A stretch of DNA of 64,000 bases from Colwellia sp. PAMC 20917 (lineage in GTDB: Bacteria; Pseudomonadota; Gammaproteobacteria; Enterobacterales; Alteromonadaceae). The stretch's first letter is position 1, and every line of letters begins with the position of its first letter. Position numbers and translations under genes: made by a program. The DNA lies in contig NZ_CP014944.1 in the NCBI RefSeq assembly GCF_001767295.1, positions 2,108,001-2,172,000 of the forward strand, written 5' to 3'. Below the pieces are notes generated by a model that ran no database searches, had not been told where the DNA came from, and saw only the letters and a list, made by a program, of their open reading frames with translations. Below, in pieces: positions 29,666 to 39,601 of the stretch.

Positions 29666-31316
29666 CAGACTCGGCTGATTCAGCTTGCTGCCACTTTATT
29701 TTTAACTGCTCTATAGACTCGACACCACTGCCTTTAATGTTCGCAGACAAGAGTAGAGCAAACGCTTCATCGCCCAGTTTTTGATGACTTTCATCAAATT
29801 CATTACTTTGTTTAATCACCACCAATATTTTTAACATACGCATCGTTAATTTAATATTATGAGGTGTTAATCTTAGAGCTTGCTGAATGGCCTTAAGCGC
29901 GGGCTGCAAACGATTCTTTTCGAAATGTTCAATGGCCATATCGTTCAGTTGTTTGGGTGAAAAATTAATTTCAGCACGCTCAAGACTTTCTTGCTCAATA
30001 TATTTATTGATCACTTGGCTCGTTAATGAATCACCTGAGACTTGTTTACTGATAATCTCTAACATTTTTAGCGCTTCTTCGCGCATACCCAATTCGTGAA
30101 AGACTTTCACTTTATCTAGGTTGTCTTCAATTTGCGGTGACGCAATAAAATTAACATGGTTTTCAACAAGTTTAGTGGCCTTCTCTTTTTGTTCACGAAC
30201 AATATATAGCCGTGCTTGGATCACTAATAACTGCTGTTTAAACTCATTTGCGTCACTATATTCATTTTGAAGTTGCTTAATATGCTTGTCTGTTTGCTGT
30301 AAAACTTTAAAGGATCGTTCGTCAGTAATAGCCGCCGCTAAATCAATGCCTGAACGGATAACATTTAAGAGTAATTCGGGTGAATCATGAATAGAGTTTT
30401 TCGCTTGCTGGGCGATATTTCGTGTCGCTATATATTGTCCTTCATGGTCATGATTGAGTCGTGCTAAATCCCATGATTTTTTATTACGTTCAATATTTCG
30501 TGGCGACAACGCAGTTGCTTTTTTTATCTCATCGTAGGCTCTTTCATATTGCTGATGCTCAATATAATATTGCGCCAGCATATCATGAGCCCCAAATCGA
30601 GTAGCGGGCTTATTGATTAACTTTTCAATCAGTTCATTAATTTCGTTTATACGCCCTTGCTTTAACAACGACTTTACATAGCCTAAATAAACCCAAGCGT
30701 AGCTATAGGTTTTCAATAGGCTTTTAAAAAAAGATTCTGCCGTTTCAAATTCTAAAAGACTTAAGTAAGCCTCACCTTTCATCCGCAATATATTGGGGTG
30801 ATATTGGTGTAAACTTTGATTAACGAGATGACGGTCAGCAAAATATATAACTTTAGAAAAACTCTTAGTATCAGTCGCTCGATACATGTTGAATAATTGC
30901 TTTTTGGTTTGTAAGGTATGGATTAAACGTTGTTGCACTGTTTTAGGGGCGAGTGGTTTTACCCAAAAGTCATCGGGCTGTAATTCTACAATTGAATTAA
31001 CAAGAGACTCATTCGTTTCAGTACTGAGAAAAATAAGAACCGTGGTTTTATTAACATGACCTCTGAATTTTAATTCTTCGAGTAAATGAAAACCGTCTTT
31101 ATCACTATTTACATTGAATGAGCAAATAACAATATGAAAACGTGTTGTTTCACATAACCTTATACCGTAATAAGCACTTTCTGCACATTTTACGTGATTA
31201 ATGCCGATATCATACAATCCTCTTTTTAAGGTGTCATGAACTAACCGGTTATCGTCTATTATCAGCACGGTAAGTTGTGAAAAATCGTCTAATTCACTTT
31301 GTTCAGTAATTTCCAT
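29652..31316 (-). CDS. Receiver-like domain fused to TPR repeats, phospho-acceptor site lost
   Basis: Encodes 554 residues. Residues 15-135 have a response-regulator receiver fold: acidic pair D21-D22, the beta-4 Ser/Thr region (FLST) and the conserved lysine K120 in WVKP. At the position of the phosphorylated Asp it has Ser66 (IVICSFN, where related proteins read ICDYN). The rest (about 150-545) is helical with TPR-like repeats. It probably acts as a protein-interaction scaffold rather than a phospho-switch. It is downstream of the kinase-like gene at 31653 and the DUF1289 gene, all on the same strand. Confidence 0.85.
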   Translation of the reverse strand: MEITEQSELDDFSQLTVLIIDDNRLVHDTLKRGLYDIGINHVKCAESAYYGIRLCETTRFHIVICSFNVNSDKDGFHLLEELKFRGHVNKTTVLIFLSTETNESLVNSIVELQPDDFWVKPLAPKTVQQRLIHTLQTKKQLFNMYRATDTKSFSKVIYFADRHLVNQSLHQYHPNILRMKGEAYLSLLEFETAESFFKSLLKTYSYAWVYLGYVKSLLKQGRINEINELIEKLINKPATRFGAHDMLAQYYIEHQQYERAYDEIKKATALSPRNIERNKKSWDLARLNHDHEGQYIATRNIAQQAKNSIHDSPELLLNVIRSGIDLAAAITDERSFKVLQQTDKHIKQLQNEYSDANEFKQQLLVIQARLYIVREQKEKATKLVENHVNFIASPQIEDNLDKVKVFHELGMREEALKMLEIISKQVSGDSLTSQVINKYIEQESLERAEINFSPKQLNDMAIEHFEKNRLQPALKAIQQALRLTPHNIKLTMRMLKILVVIKQSNEFDESHQKLGDEAFALLLSANIKGSGVESIEQLKIKWQQAESAESAKHL

Positions 31317-31328
31317 TTAACTTTTACC

Positions 31329-31532
31329 TTAATCGTGCTTCTCTTGAATCACTATTCGTCTTTGTTGACAGTTGTTGATTACCGTTATTTTTTCTTTACT
31401 TTTATAGCTTGTCCACGCCAAAATTTCATCAATATGGCGGAAACAACCAAGGCAGACATCATCGGTATTTAAACAGCAGTTTCTTACACAAGGACTAGCA
31501 ACATCTAACTCTTTTTCAGCTTTAAAACTCAT
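31329..31532 (-). CDS. DUF1289 small cysteine-rich protein
   Basis: Encodes 67 residues with the family pattern SPCVRNCCLNTDDVCLGCFRHIDEI, where four or more cysteines probably bind a metal or iron-sulfur cluster. Function unknown; the family is widespread in proteobacteria. It lies 12 bases before the receiver-TPR gene. Its 5' end, including the start codon, is duplicated upstream (31583-31643). Confidence 0.88.
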   Translation of the reverse strand: MSFKAEKELDVASPCVRNCCLNTDDVCLGCFRHIDEILAWTSYKSKEKITVINNCQQRRIVIQEKHD

Positions 31533-31643
31533 TTAACTAGTATCCCTGTAAAGACATTAACCAAGCATTTAAAAAAAGTCCAACACAAGGACTAGCAACA
31601 TCCATTTCTTTTTCAACTTTAAAACTCATTTAACTAGTATCCC
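31486..31643 (-). repeat. Direct repeat of the 5' end of the DUF1289 gene
   Basis: A 61-base segment (31486-31546) that covers the first 16 codons, start codon and leader of the DUF1289 gene recurs at 31583-31643, 97 bases upstream, with about six differences. Thirty-six bases separate the copies. Confidence 0.95.
31537..31629 (-). pseudogene. Truncated copy of the DUF1289 gene (30 codons)
   Basis: The upstream copy starts with ATG at 31629 and reads 16 residues like the DUF1289 gene (MSFKVEKEMDVASPCV), then runs into the spacer and stops at TAG (31537-31539), just before the true gene. It loses all but one of the metal-binding cysteines. It is probably a relic. It keeps the same sequence upstream of its ATG as the true gene. 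Confidence 0.65.
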
Positions 31644-31652
31644 AAAGTCATA

Positions 31653-34600
31653 TCATATTGCCTCAGCAAACTCATTTAACAGGCGTTGCTGTTCGCTTAA
31701 TTGACTAAATAACGCCATAACTTGTTGATGTTCTATGGCCGTATTTGACGTAAGACTAAATAATAGCTGTTGGCTAATATCAATAAAGTCGTTAGCGGTT
31801 AATATTTTACTGGTTGTAAACATGCTACTCGTTAAACTCATCGCTAATGGGTAATTATGAACCGCTAGTGCCGTCGATAATTTTTTCATCGCGTCATCAA
31901 TATCAGCAAGGTAGTCATCTAGCATTAACATTGCCAATTCTGCAGAGCCCTGATTTTTTGCATAGTGTTCAAGGTTAAAAGGCTCAGGTTTATTTGTTTT
32001 CGCGGCAGGTGTTAAATCTAATTTTGATAATACGTTATCAAGCTTTTCAGTTGTTTTTAACAGTTCAGCGTCAATACTATTATGCTCTTTAGTCTTATTA
32101 CTTTGTGCTTTTACTGTATTAAAAGCAACCACTTTAGTTGGCTTTGCCTTTAACCAAGGCTTTAAAAGTAGCACCAAAGCATCAACATCATGTAAAGCAG
32201 GTAAAATAGAAACACCCCATTTATCTGCCAATTTTGGTGACTCTTCAACGGAGAAATTGCGTTGATTAAAAGTAAAAATATCACGGCGTACACTTTTTCC
32301 AGCAGACATTTTAATAAATGGTGATTGTTCGAATTCGGTAAATAACAATAAGTATCTTCCAGAGCTCCAAAATTTAGTCATCGTTTTAGGCTGACAGACA
32401 ATTTTCACCTGTAATCCTAACCATTGTAAAATACGCAGCAAAGTTAACTGTTTACTTGGATTTTCTACCGCAAAGAGCACTTCAACTTGGGTCGATAAAT
32501 ACTGATGTTTACTAAACACACTGGCAGGAAGTTGATGGTTAGTCGTTTGTTCTGTCGTTAAAAAATCAGCTAAGCTTTGCTGAAGTGTAAGTATTTGCAA
32601 TGGCGTTTCTGTCTGTTCAAACAAGCCGTATCGCTCTAAAGGCGCATTAAGATAGGGTTGCATAACAAAAAGCTTTGGCTGAATATCTATCGATAAACTT
32701 GATATCTGTTGCTGTATTTTTTCGAATAACGTTACATAAAGATCACTGGCTAACATAACAACATCAATGCTTTTATCAATTAACTGCGTCGTACTCAGTT
32801 GTTCAATAATTTGTTCAGGATCGGCTAAGGTAGTCATTATGCCATTAGCTGAAGTAATCGCTTTTTCTGTAATACTGCAAATGTCGTCATCACTTGATAA
32901 CAACAAAATGTTGGCTTGCTTTAAATTAACACGCTCTAGCGATATCTCTTGTGCAACATCAGCAAAACCTATCGGCAGAGTAAAGCAGAACTGATAACCC
33001 TTTTCTTGTAACTGCACATTTTTATCTGTGACGTTAAGTGAATCAAACAGTAAGCGTAAGTAATCAAGGGTATCGTTTGTATGGGTTTTTGCTGACTCAA
33101 GGCGTTCGTCTAATAATAAGCTCTCAAGGGATTTAGGTAGTTTTGCGATTGTTTTTTTGCTGGTCACAGAAAAATCAAAACGAACAATTTGCTGGCCTTC
33201 ATTTTTATCAATAACAAGGGTACTAATATGTAAATTGGCTTTAAATAAATCAACAAGCAGTAATCGGCATAGGCTACTTAACAGCCGGTGAAATAAGCGT
33301 ACATCGACTTTCGCAGCAGTTAACAATTGTGGATCTTGTTGGTAATAAATTTTATTACGCTGTAAATGAGCATCGGCAATAATATTAAGTAATGCCGCGT
33401 CAATTTCGTTGTGTAAAGCAACATCGCTTAGTGTCATAGGTTTAACCGCAGACAAAAATTCACTGCGAATTTTATCTTGTTGACAGCAATCAAAAATACG
33501 CGCGAGTTGTCGGTAAACTTGTACCGAAGTAACGCCAGCACCAATAGAGACACTTTGGCTTTGCAACATACTACGCACCACCATATTGGTTAACTTGACG
33601 GTGTTTTCATTGCCTTGTGATTGTCGCTCTAAAATTTGCGTATTATGGGTTAATGCGAGTTGCTGTAGGGACACTTTTAATTTTTTAATTTCTTCATTTT
33701 GTTGATTTATATTGTCATTAGCGGCTTGCTGCTCACTAAGCTGTTGCTGATACTCTTGCTCACTGTGCTCAGGGTTAATCATTGTTTCGAGCGCGGTTTC
33801 AAGCTGTTTGGCAATTTCTTTATTTTCCATTGAATTAAAACAGTCGGGGGTCAGTTTTTTATCACTATCTTTGGTTCTTTTTTCAATGAACTGCCTAAAT
33901 AATTGCACACTCTCTTGGCCATATTTTTCTATTTTGCTTTTGCTTTTAAATAACATCGCCAATAACAACAGAAATAGTAGTGCTATAAAACCCAACACAA
34001 TTGCTTGTAGATCTTGATTGTTAACATTAACGTTTTGCTTTTCTAAAAAATCATTTATCTCAGTAGGCAGCCAATCGATTAATCGTAACTTTTTATCTGC
34101 AGATAAACGCCCTGGTGGTATAGATTCAAGCACTAATAGCTGTAATTTTTGTTGTTGTTGCTCAATAAATTCGACATATAAACGAGATAACCGTAAATGA
34201 CTGCGCCACTTAGCTACCGAGTTCTGTTGTGAAAATAACAATTGCTCTAAGGTATTAAGTTGTAGCGTTAATAACTCACCCTGTTGGCTACCCCTGCTTT
34301 CTTCTGGGAGAAAGCTCGTTAATACTAACTTTAGCTCGGTACTAACATCATCAAAATCTAAAATAGAAGACTGTAAATTCAATTGTTGAAAGGCTAATAA
34401 TGCACGGATAATGGTTTGTTGTAATGGTTGTAAGTCACTTAATTCTGTAATTTGCCTTACATAGGCCTTAGCGCGAGTTGCGGTGACTTTATCTGTGTAT
34501 TGATCTGAATTGAGTTGCTGTAACAGCAGACTTTTTTGTCGCTGTTTTTCCTTAATCTCAACCGTTAATTGATCATTGATTAACTGCAGTTGAATAATGG

Positions 34601-35006
34601 TATTTTGCTTAAGTTGAGTGTTTCTCTGATGATTTTCACTGAGTTTATCAATAACAGCTGAAAATTCTTTATGACCAACATACATCAAATCAAGTTGAGC
34701 TTTATTATTTTTCACCAGTAAAGATATTTTATTAATTTGCTGTTGGGCGATCTCATAGTCAGCGGATAAATTTTTGGCATCAATACGTTTAGCTAAATTT
34801 TCTAATGCTAGGTAAGTGATTAAAATTTGTTGTTGTTGTTTATTTTTATTCGCTAACGATGGCAGCTCGTTCTCTACTAACGAGGTCACTTGATTATCAC
34901 GAAGAACTAACAGGGCAGTTAAGGCGCTAAAGAGAATAAATGAAAGAAAAGCAATCCGAGAGAATCGTCCTGATAATTGCTGAAAAAAGTAACGAGTAGC
35001 GTCCAT
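31653..35006 (-). CDS. Giant membrane sensor protein resembling a hybrid histidine kinase but lacking catalytic residues
   Basis: Encodes about 1117 residues. It has a membrane segment at about 16-35, a long helical glutamine-rich periplasmic domain, a second membrane segment near 345-363, a coiled coil, a degenerate kinase-like region, two receiver-like regions and a C-terminal helical bundle like an HPt domain. The layout resembles TorS. However, no H-box (HELRT type), no N-box and no G-boxes are seen. The receiver-like strands read VVMLAS and LLLFTE where the phospho-Asp belongs. The HPt-like helix has LTSSMFT instead of a His-containing motif. ATG at 35006 is preferred over a TTG at 35024. 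Function unknown; probably a signalling scaffold. Confidence 0.75.
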   Translation of the reverse strand: MDATRYFFQQLSGRFSRIAFLSFILFSALTALLVLRDNQVTSLVENELPSLANKNKQQQQILITYLALENLAKRIDAKNLSADYEIAQQQINKISLLVKNNKAQLDLMYVGHKEFSAVIDKLSENHQRNTQLKQNTIIQLQLINDQLTVEIKEKQRQKSLLLQQLNSDQYTDKVTATRAKAYVRQITELSDLQPLQQTIIRALLAFQQLNLQSSILDFDDVSTELKLVLTSFLPEESRGSQQGELLTLQLNTLEQLLFSQQNSVAKWRSHLRLSRLYVEFIEQQQQKLQLLVLESIPPGRLSADKKLRLIDWLPTEINDFLEKQNVNVNNQDLQAIVLGFIALLFLLLLAMLFKSKSKIEKYGQESVQLFRQFIEKRTKDSDKKLTPDCFNSMENKEIAKQLETALETMINPEHSEQEYQQQLSEQQAANDNINQQNEEIKKLKVSLQQLALTHNTQILERQSQGNENTVKLTNMVVRSMLQSQSVSIGAGVTSVQVYRQLARIFDCCQQDKIRSEFLSAVKPMTLSDVALHNEIDAALLNIIADAHLQRNKIYYQQDPQLLTAAKVDVRLFHRLLSSLCRLLLVDLFKANLHISTLVIDKNEGQQIVRFDFSVTSKKTIAKLPKSLESLLLDERLESAKTHTNDTLDYLRLLFDSLNVTDKNVQLQEKGYQFCFTLPIGFADVAQEISLERVNLKQANILLLSSDDDICSITEKAITSANGIMTTLADPEQIIEQLSTTQLIDKSIDVVMLASDLYVTLFEKIQQQISSLSIDIQPKLFVMQPYLNAPLERYGLFEQTETPLQILTLQQSLADFLTTEQTTNHQLPASVFSKHQYLSTQVEVLFAVENPSKQLTLLRILQWLGLQVKIVCQPKTMTKFWSSGRYLLLFTEFEQSPFIKMSAGKSVRRDIFTFNQRNFSVEESPKLADKWGVSILPALHDVDALVLLLKPWLKAKPTKVVAFNTVKAQSNKTKEHNSIDAELLKTTEKLDNVLSKLDLTPAAKTNKPEPFNLEHYAKNQGSAELAMLMLDDYLADIDDAMKKLSTALAVHNYPLAMSLTSSMFTTSKILTANDFIDISQQLLFSLTSNTAIEHQQVMALFSQLSEQQRLLNEFAEAI

Positions 35007-35182
35007 ATTGATCAATACCTTCAACGGTAAATTTAGTTAAAAATACAGTGTAAGGAATTGTCACTAAGAATCAACGGTTTTTAATAACGATATGAGTAGG
35101 CTGTTTTAAAAATAACGCGCCTCACCGCCAACTAAGGTCAAATCAATCAGCGCGTTTACAGGCTCTTTTTATCTTCTCAAAC

Positions 35183-35668
35183 TTAACGTCTTTTGGTTAC
35201 CCAAGCCCACTCCATTTCACAAACAATAGGCTGTTGATCAGATTCATCGGTAATCTCGACACTAACCATCAAACTGCCTTTATCCGCATTTTCTATTTGT
35301 TCAATGTCAGCGAGACTTAATACCGCTACCGCAGACAAATTTCCCTGCATTCGCCTTTGAAAATGAAATGTCATACTTTTCAATAGCGGTACACAAGTGT
35401 CGGGAACATTCATCCCAAAAACGATACCCGTCGCCGACTCTGCCAATAATGCCGCGGCAATGGCATGAACACCACCAATATGGTTTTGTACTTTCTTTTT
35501 GTTTTCTAACGATAATACCGCTTTGGTATGAGAAACAGAGATCAACTTAATTGATGAAGTACCAGCATATTTTACTGTCGAACAGAAAATTTTAGTCAGT
35601 AAAAAAGAGCGCATAAAGCGCGGCATTCTATTAACTTTACTGATTATTTTTCCGAATTTGTTCGCCAT
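35183..35668 (-). CDS. DUF4442 / hotdog-fold thioesterase-like protein
   Basis: Encodes 161 residues with the hotdog pattern of the DUF4442/PaaI-like family (NHIGGVHAIAAALLAESATGI, then MTFHFQRRMQGNLSAVAVL). Members are thought to act on acyl-CoA or related thioesters, but the substrate here is unknown. The histidine and glutamate (H..G..HA..A..AE) of the family are present. The spacers on both sides hold no other gene. Confidence 0.8.
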   Translation of the reverse strand: MANKFGKIISKVNRMPRFMRSFLLTKIFCSTVKYAGTSSIKLISVSHTKAVLSLENKKKVQNHIGGVHAIAAALLAESATGIVFGMNVPDTCVPLLKSMTFHFQRRMQGNLSAVAVLSLADIEQIENADKGSLMVSVEITDESDQQPIVCEMEWAWVTKRR

Positions 35669-35796
35669 AATTTATTTGCCTACTGTTAATTTTAATTAAG
35701 TGTCGCGCAAACTGGTCTGACCTTCAAGTTTTTTTACCCCGTGGCAAACTTATAGTGAGTGTCCAGTTAAAAGTGCCCAGATAAAAGCGTCCATAA

Positions 35797-35820
35797 AAAA
35801 AGCGCCCTAAGCGCTTTGAT
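35797..35820 (-). terminator. Terminator of orn
   Basis: AAAGCGC (35799-35805) pairs with GCGCTTT (35811-35817) around CCTAA. On the minus strand it is followed by a run of T. It is about 24 bases after the orn stop. Confidence 0.88.
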
Positions 35821-35840
35821 TTATAGATCATTATTGAGCG

Positions 35841-36386
35841 TTATAGTTTAAAAAAGTGTTCTTGATAAACTTTCATTTCAGCAATTGACTCTAAAATATC
35901 ATCAAGCGCTAAATGAGCGCCCGTTTTTACCACTTTATCTAACACTTCAGGTTTCCAGCGACGCGCTAATTCTTTAACGGTACTAACGTCTATATTCCGG
36001 TAATGAAAGTAATCTTCAAAATCAGGCATATATTTATTAATAAAACGCCTGTCCTGCCCAATGCTATTACCACACATCGGTGACTTACCTTTTGGCACAT
36101 ATTGTTCAACAAACTTAATCGTCGCCTCAGTAGCATCGGCTAGCGAGCTAACACTTTCACGACAACGTGTAGTTAAGCCTGATTGACCATGGTGTTCGAT
36201 ACACCACTGACTCATATTGTCTAACACCTCATCACTTTGGTGAATAGCAAAAACAGGTCCTTGAGCTAAAATATTTAACTGACTGTCAGTCACTATGCTG
36301 GCAATCTCTAAAATCACATCTGTATTGGGTTCTAGGCCTGTCATTTCTAAATCTAACCAAATTAAATTTGTCTCATTACCTGTCAT
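35841..36386 (-). CDS. orn: Oligoribonuclease
   Basis: Encodes 181 residues of the DEDDh exonuclease family: [11 protein letters not shown] (first Asp and Glu), the central Asp region ([15 protein letters not shown]) and the C-terminal H..LDDI. It degrades RNA dinucleotides, including pGpG from c-di-GMP turnover. It diverges from rsgA as in E. coli. Confidence 0.97.
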   Translation of the reverse strand: MTGNETNLIWLDLEMTGLEPNTDVILEIASIVTDSQLNILAQGPVFAIHQSDEVLDNMSQWCIEHHGQSGLTTRCRESVSSLADATEATIKFVEQYVPKGKSPMCGNSIGQDRRFINKYMPDFEDYFHYRNIDVSTVKELARRWKPEVLDKVVKTGAHLALDDILESIAEMKVYQEHFFKL

Positions 36387-36711
36387 GCCGCTTCCTTAAA
36401 AATGCCAACTGTTTTACTGATACCCATATCATTAAATTATCACTCACTTGTGCCGCCTAAAGTGCGTCAAGGCTAAGTTGCTTTCAATCGCAATAGTTCA
36501 CTATTATTCAATCAAGCGCCTTATCTGCATTTGTTTTCTTCGCCACAGCAAGGTAACAAACTTAGTGAGACTGATATTACTATTACAAGTATATTAGATG
36601 AATGGTGATTTAGTCAGTATAATACGTGACAATGAACTGTGATTAAAACTTTTTGTCGCATTACCCTTTTAAAAGACGAGTGAAACTCCATAATTATCAT
36701 GATAAAACTCC
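36387..36711. other. Divergent orn-rsgA spacer
   Basis: About 325 bases without a gene. It holds a good plus-strand promoter for rsgA (listed separately); an orn promoter must be in the left part but was not resolved. No repeats or relics seen. Confidence 0.5.
36594..36623 (+). promoter_or_regulatory. Promoter of rsgA
   Basis: TTAGAT (36594-36599) and a perfect TATAAT (36618-36623) are 18 bases apart, about 90 bases before the rsgA start. Confidence 0.65.
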
Positions 36712-37749
36712 ATGTCTAAGCTAAAAAAACTGACTAAAGGTCAGACAAGGCGCATTAAAGATAATCAAGCTAAAAAACTGCGTAATAAACCAGAGCAAGT
36801 GCAATGGCAAGATACTGAGTTGGGAGAGCCTGAAAACGGTACTATTCTCAGTCGCTTTGGCCAGCATGCCGATGTAGAAGCAGAAAATAGTGATTGCATA
36901 CGTTGTAATATACGCCGCGGTGTTAAATCTTTGGTCTGTGGTGATAAAGTTTTATGGCGCAGAGGTAAAGAAACACAACACAGTATTTCAGGAGTCATTG
37001 AAGCGGTTCATGAGCGAACGTCGGTATTAAGTCGTCCAGATGTTTATGACGGTGTAAAACCGATAGCGGCAAATATCACCCAAATATTAATTGTCTCTTC
37101 GGTGTTACCTGCCTTTAACCCTGATATTATCGACCGGTATTTAGTGGCTGCAGAGCAAACAGGTATCACACCGGTTATCTTACTCAATAAAACTGATTTA
37201 CTTGATAAAGCCAGTAAAGCCGAAATTGAGCAACATCTTGATATTTATCGTGAGATTGGTTATCAGGTGATTTATGTCAGTAATGAATCTCAACACGGTA
37301 TTGAAGAGCTTAAGAAACAACTTAGCGAACATACCAGTATCTTTGTAGGCCAATCTGGTGTGGGTAAGTCAACACTTACCAACACCTTAATGCCTGAACT
37401 GGGTTTAATGACAAAAATAGTCTCTGAAAACTCTGGTTTAGGTCAACACACAACAACGGTTGCTCGCTTATACCATTTTAAACAAGGTGGTGATTTAATT
37501 GATTCACCCGGTATTCGAGAGTTTGGCTTATGGCATTTAACGCCAGCAGAAGTTTATGGTGGCTTTATTGAATTTGAAGATTACTTGGGTGGTTGCCGAT
37601 TTAGAGATTGTAAACACCAAAATGATCCTGGTTGTGCATTAATAGCCGCCGGTGAAGAAATGAAAATACATCCAAAACGTTTAGCGAGCTTTCAACGCAT
37701 TTTAGCCAGCCTAGGCGATAATAAATTAACCTCTCGTTTTAACGACTAA
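36712..37749 (+). CDS. rsgA: Small-subunit biogenesis GTPase RsgA
   Basis: Encodes 345 residues: OB fold, circularly permuted GTPase (NKTDLLD before GQSGVGKSTLTN, then DSPGIREFGL) and a C-terminal zinc finger (CRFRDCKHQNDPGCAL). It checks late maturation of the 30S subunit near the decoding centre. psd follows 29 bases downstream, as in E. coli, so both are probably co-transcribed. Confidence 0.97.
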   Translation: MSKLKKLTKGQTRRIKDNQAKKLRNKPEQVQWQDTELGEPENGTILSRFGQHADVEAENSDCIRCNIRRGVKSLVCGDKVLWRRGKETQHSISGVIEAVHERTSVLSRPDVYDGVKPIAANITQILIVSSVLPAFNPDIIDRYLVAAEQTGITPVILLNKTDLLDKASKAEIEQHLDIYREIGYQVIYVSNESQHGIEELKKQLSEHTSIFVGQSGVGKSTLTNTLMPELGLMTKIVSENSGLGQHTTTVARLYHFKQGGDLIDSPGIREFGLWHLTPAEVYGGFIEFEDYLGGCRFRDCKHQNDPGCALIAAGEEMKIHPKRLASFQRILASLGDNKLTSRFND

Positions 37750-37778
37750 ATTAATATTAATAATATAAAGGAAATTCA

Positions 37779-38651
37779 GTGCTTTTAAATAAATTAAAAA
37801 TCACCCTTCAATACCTTATGCCTAAACATTTGATTTCGCGTTTAGCTGGAAAATTTGCCGCTGCGGAATGTGGCCGAGTAACCACAAAAGCCATTGAGGC
37901 ATTTATCAAGCATTACGGCATTAATATGTCAGAAGCAAAGCTTAAAAATGCCGAAGACTTTACCACCTTCAACGATTTTTTTACCCGCGAACTTGAAGAT
38001 GGCGCGCGCCCTATTGATAACAATGAAACAACCCTCTGCTATCCCGTTGACGGTGCTATTAGTCAGCAAGGCGATATTGAAGACGGACGATTAATACAAG
38101 CAAAAGGTTTCGATTATTCATTAGAAACCTTGCTGGGTGGTTCATACAACACGGCAAAGCCTTTTCAAGGCGGAAAGTTTTCTTGTATTTATTTAGCACC
38201 AAAAGATTATCATCGTATTCATATGCCGATGGCAGCAACATTACGCGAAATGATCTTTGTACCCGGTGATTTATTTTCTGTTAACCCATTAACCGCTAAT
38301 AACGTGCCTAACTTATTTTCTCGTAACGAACGTGTTGTCGCTATCTTTGATACAAATTCAGGACCTTTAGCTATGGTCCTTGTTGGCGCAACCATAGTTG
38401 CCAGTATAGAAACGACTTGGGCAGGTACGATTACTTCACCTAGAGCCAAAGGAATTTTTAGAGAAAGTTACCCCGCTGACGGCGCTGATGCGATCACTTT
38501 TGAAAAAGGTGATGAAATGGGACGTTTTAAACTTGGCTCTACGGTAGTATCAACGTTTGGTCCTGGCATGATCGAGTTTGATGTTGATGCTCATCCAGGC
38601 ACAGTGACCCGCTTAGGTGAACTCTACGCCAATATTGTTAACGCTGATTAA
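37779..38651 (+). CDS. psd: Phosphatidylserine decarboxylase proenzyme
   Basis: Encodes 290 residues beginning with GTG, preceded by AAGGA at good spacing. The LGST self-cleavage motif is at about 252-255; cleavage before Ser254 makes the beta chain and the pyruvoyl-bearing alpha chain. It makes phosphatidylethanolamine at the inner membrane. Length and motifs are typical. Confidence 0.97.
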   Translation: MLLNKLKITLQYLMPKHLISRLAGKFAAAECGRVTTKAIEAFIKHYGINMSEAKLKNAEDFTTFNDFFTRELEDGARPIDNNETTLCYPVDGAISQQGDIEDGRLIQAKGFDYSLETLLGGSYNTAKPFQGGKFSCIYLAPKDYHRIHMPMAATLREMIFVPGDLFSVNPLTANNVPNLFSRNERVVAIFDTNSGPLAMVLVGATIVASIETTWAGTITSPRAKGIFRESYPADGADAITFEKGDEMGRFKLGSTVVSTFGPGMIEFDVDAHPGTVTRLGELYANIVNAD

Positions 38652-39095
38652 CCAAAAAGTCATTGCTCATTAAAGAGCCAGTAGTGAATCTCCTGAAATA
38701 CGCTATTGGCTTTTGATTGACTGTTATAGGGCTGACGTTCAATACGACCAGCAATCAGGGCAATAAATCTGGGTCGATGATGCCTTCGTAACCAATAACA
38801 TCGCTAACCACTCTGTTTTGATGTCTTTTCTAGAGTGGGATTTTCTCGATTATCGATAAGTACACAGCCCCCTTTAATCATGGCGCACAGCTAAAAACCA
38901 TCGAAAATTACGGGTCGATTTTTGATTGATACCACACTAAAAGTTACTGTCATTTTTACTAACTACCTAGCTCGTACTACATTAAACCTTGAGCAAATCA
39001 AAAATAAAATCATTTTAAAAACCTTTGTTATCATAGTGATATTTTAAAACAAAGCCACTAACAACAAAAGGTGTTGCTCATTTTATCAACACAAG
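38652..39095. other. Intergenic region with possible decayed coding remnant
   Basis: About 440 bases between psd and the blaI operator. On the minus strand 38660-38870 can be read, with one or two frame changes, as coding-like text (for example SDVIGYEGIIDPDLL, then AGRIERQPYNSQS), interrupted by stops. I cannot assign a family. The right part is AT-rich and holds the blaI promoter. No intact gene. Confidence 0.3.
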
Positions 39096-39113
39096 ATACG
39101 ATTGCATTCGTAT
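39096..39113. promoter_or_regulatory. Candidate BlaI-type operator
   Basis: The 18-base near-palindrome ATACGATTGCATTCGTAT (eight of nine positions symmetric) lies 37 bases before the BlaI-family gene. BlaI/MecI repressors bind palindromes of this size over their own promoters. The core differs from the classical TACA..TGTA, so the match is by position and symmetry only. Confidence 0.5.
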
Positions 39114-39149
39114 ATAACTTATAATTATTCATAGTATTAAGGATTTTAG

Positions 39150-39530
39150 ATGGCTCGAGATAATACAAATATCAAGCCTACAGAAGCAGAGTTAACTTTG
39201 CTTAATGTTCTCTGGAAAGTCGGTCCAGCAACAGTTCGTCAGGTACATGATGTTGTCAGTAAAACGCAAAAAACAGGTTACACCACTGTTTTGAAGATTT
39301 TACAAATTATGCATGAAAAAACCTTGGTCATTCGAGACGAAAGTAATCGTGCCCATGTCTATGCACCATCAAATAGTGAAACTTTTACACAATCTTCATT
39401 ATTAAAAGACCTAGCTTCAAAGGCTTTTGGTGGCTCAACGTCAAAATTAGTGATGCGAGCTTTAGATGAATCAACCAGTAAAGAAGAAATTGCCGACATT
39501 CGTCAATTACTTAATGAGCTAGAAAAATAA
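39150..39530 (+). CDS. BlaI/MecI/CopY-family transcriptional repressor
   Basis: Encodes 126 residues with the family winged helix (PTEAELTLLNVLWKVGPATVRQVHDVV, TGYTTVLKILQIMHEKTLV) and a C-terminal dimerisation helix. Such repressors are released when a paired M56 membrane protease cleaves them. The M56 gene follows 71 bases downstream. No beta-lactamase gene is nearby, so the response probably concerns the cell envelope or another signal. Confidence 0.9.
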   Translation: MARDNTNIKPTEAELTLLNVLWKVGPATVRQVHDVVSKTQKTGYTTVLKILQIMHEKTLVIRDESNRAHVYAPSNSETFTQSSLLKDLASKAFGGSTSKLVMRALDESTSKEEIADIRQLLNELEK

Positions 39531-39601
39531 AAACTGCTACACTTGTTATAGTACAATTTAAAAAGTGCTAAAACATGGAAGGATAATGTCAGATTAATTT
39601 A

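Noticed and set aside
31653-35006. Functional TorS-like hybrid histidine kinase
   Set aside because: Architecture is similar, but H-box, N-box, G-boxes, phospho-Asp and HPt His could not be found.
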